Source of the DNA: Leptoclinus maculatus
Lineage: Eukaryota; Chordata; Actinopteri; Perciformes; Stichaeidae
Length of the DNA stretch: 64,000 nucleotides
NCBI GenBank assembly: GCA_032191485.1
Contig: JAVDOI010000001.1
Location: 29,435,948-29,499,947, forward strand
Direction of reading: 5' to 3'
Notes under the pieces: model-generated
What the model was told of the DNA's origin: nothing
Seen by the model: the letters and a program-made list of their open reading frames with translations, nothing else
Database searches by the model: none
Shown here: positions 63,986 to 64,000 of the stretch, one piece after another
How positions within the stretch are numbered: position 1 is the stretch's first letter
How the letters are laid out: each line of letters begins with the position of its first letter
Made by a program: the position numbers and the translations under genes

Positions 63986-64000
63986 ATAATAATGAATTCA

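Larger units (their letters stand above)
50405..64000 (+). other. ush2a: ush2a long intron, continuing past the window end
   Basis: I found no sequence resembling the next usherin exon (end of the LamG-like domain, then the laminin N-terminal domain) in these 13.6 kb. Contents: CA/TG runs (51,291-51,314 and 53,108-53,130), a CT/CA compound tract (53,262-53,360), (TG)38 at 56,201-56,277, pyrimidine-rich tracts (58,870-58,990, 59,160-59,230 and 60,690-60,990), purine-rich tracts (53,580-53,640, 59,335-59,430 and 61,070-61,320) and several mobile elements listed separately. A diverged small exon could have been missed. Confidence 0.65.
62705..64000. mobile_element. hAT-like element, left end and interior; right end outside window
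   Basis: The segment begins with a CAGGGACATGCGGGCAGG terminus followed by a GGGGAGGCAGAGCCTCACC block. Related GAGGCACAGC-type blocks recur in inverted orientation at about 62,930-62,945 and directly near 63,135-63,160. I associate this start with a family of fish hAT transposons. The interior is CpG-richer at 62,910-62,980 and 63,170-63,480, then becomes A-rich. Beyond about 63,500 it may be a different nested repeat. No transposase is recognisable. The short open frames at 63,319-63,555 do not match a family I know. Confidence 0.45.

Overview
This window is vertebrate genomic DNA, almost certainly from a ray-finned (teleost) fish and probably a percomorph. It has spliced genes with GT..AG introns, very many (CA/TG)n, (AT)n, (CT)n and (GATA)n microsatellites, several repeats I recognise as typical of fish genomes, and two vertebrate genes in the head-to-tail order found on human 1q41. 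It contains no bacterial genes, CRISPR arrays or operons, and most long open frames are translated microsatellites.

Left part (1-~33,300): the 3' half of an estrogen-related receptor gamma gene (esrrg, + strand). Four coding exons (2178-2339, 23052-23158, 23259-23421, 27595-27839) join with compatible phases and encode the last 224 residues plus a split Tyr codon, i.e. essentially the whole ligand-binding domain to the natural stop. The DNA-binding domain lies upstream of the window. Introns are repeat-rich, and the largest is 20.7 kb. After the stop comes a long microsatellite-poor stretch that I read as the 3' UTR, ending perhaps near 33,300.

Middle part (~33,300-43,170): intergenic. It holds a decayed LINE reverse-transcriptase fragment (about 35,350-35,600), AT and GT/CA microsatellites, a SINE-like element ending in a motif common in fish (about 42,560-42,808), and a few unique AT-rich blocks that look like candidate conserved noncoding elements.

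Right part (~43,170-64,000): the 5' end of ush2a (usherin, + strand). A CpG-enriched block with an RFX X-box-like site and a G21 tract is the likely promoter. The coding exons seen are 45129-45215 (signal peptide), 45649-45863, 46002-46220 and 50248-50404 (start of the LamG-like domain). No later exon is recognisable, so 50,405 to the end looks like one long intron. It carries a bounded hAT-like element (56,925-58,454), another hAT-like left end (from 62,705) and other fish repeats.

The genes are functionally unrelated: a nuclear receptor transcription factor, and a very large extracellular/transmembrane protein of photoreceptor and hair-cell ciliary regions. Their adjacency is conserved synteny. 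I found no convincing undescribed biological system. The most interesting leads are two non-conservative substitutions in the ERR-gamma ligand-binding domain, two ush2a introns that appear absent from the human gene, the X-box-like site, and the hAT-like element.
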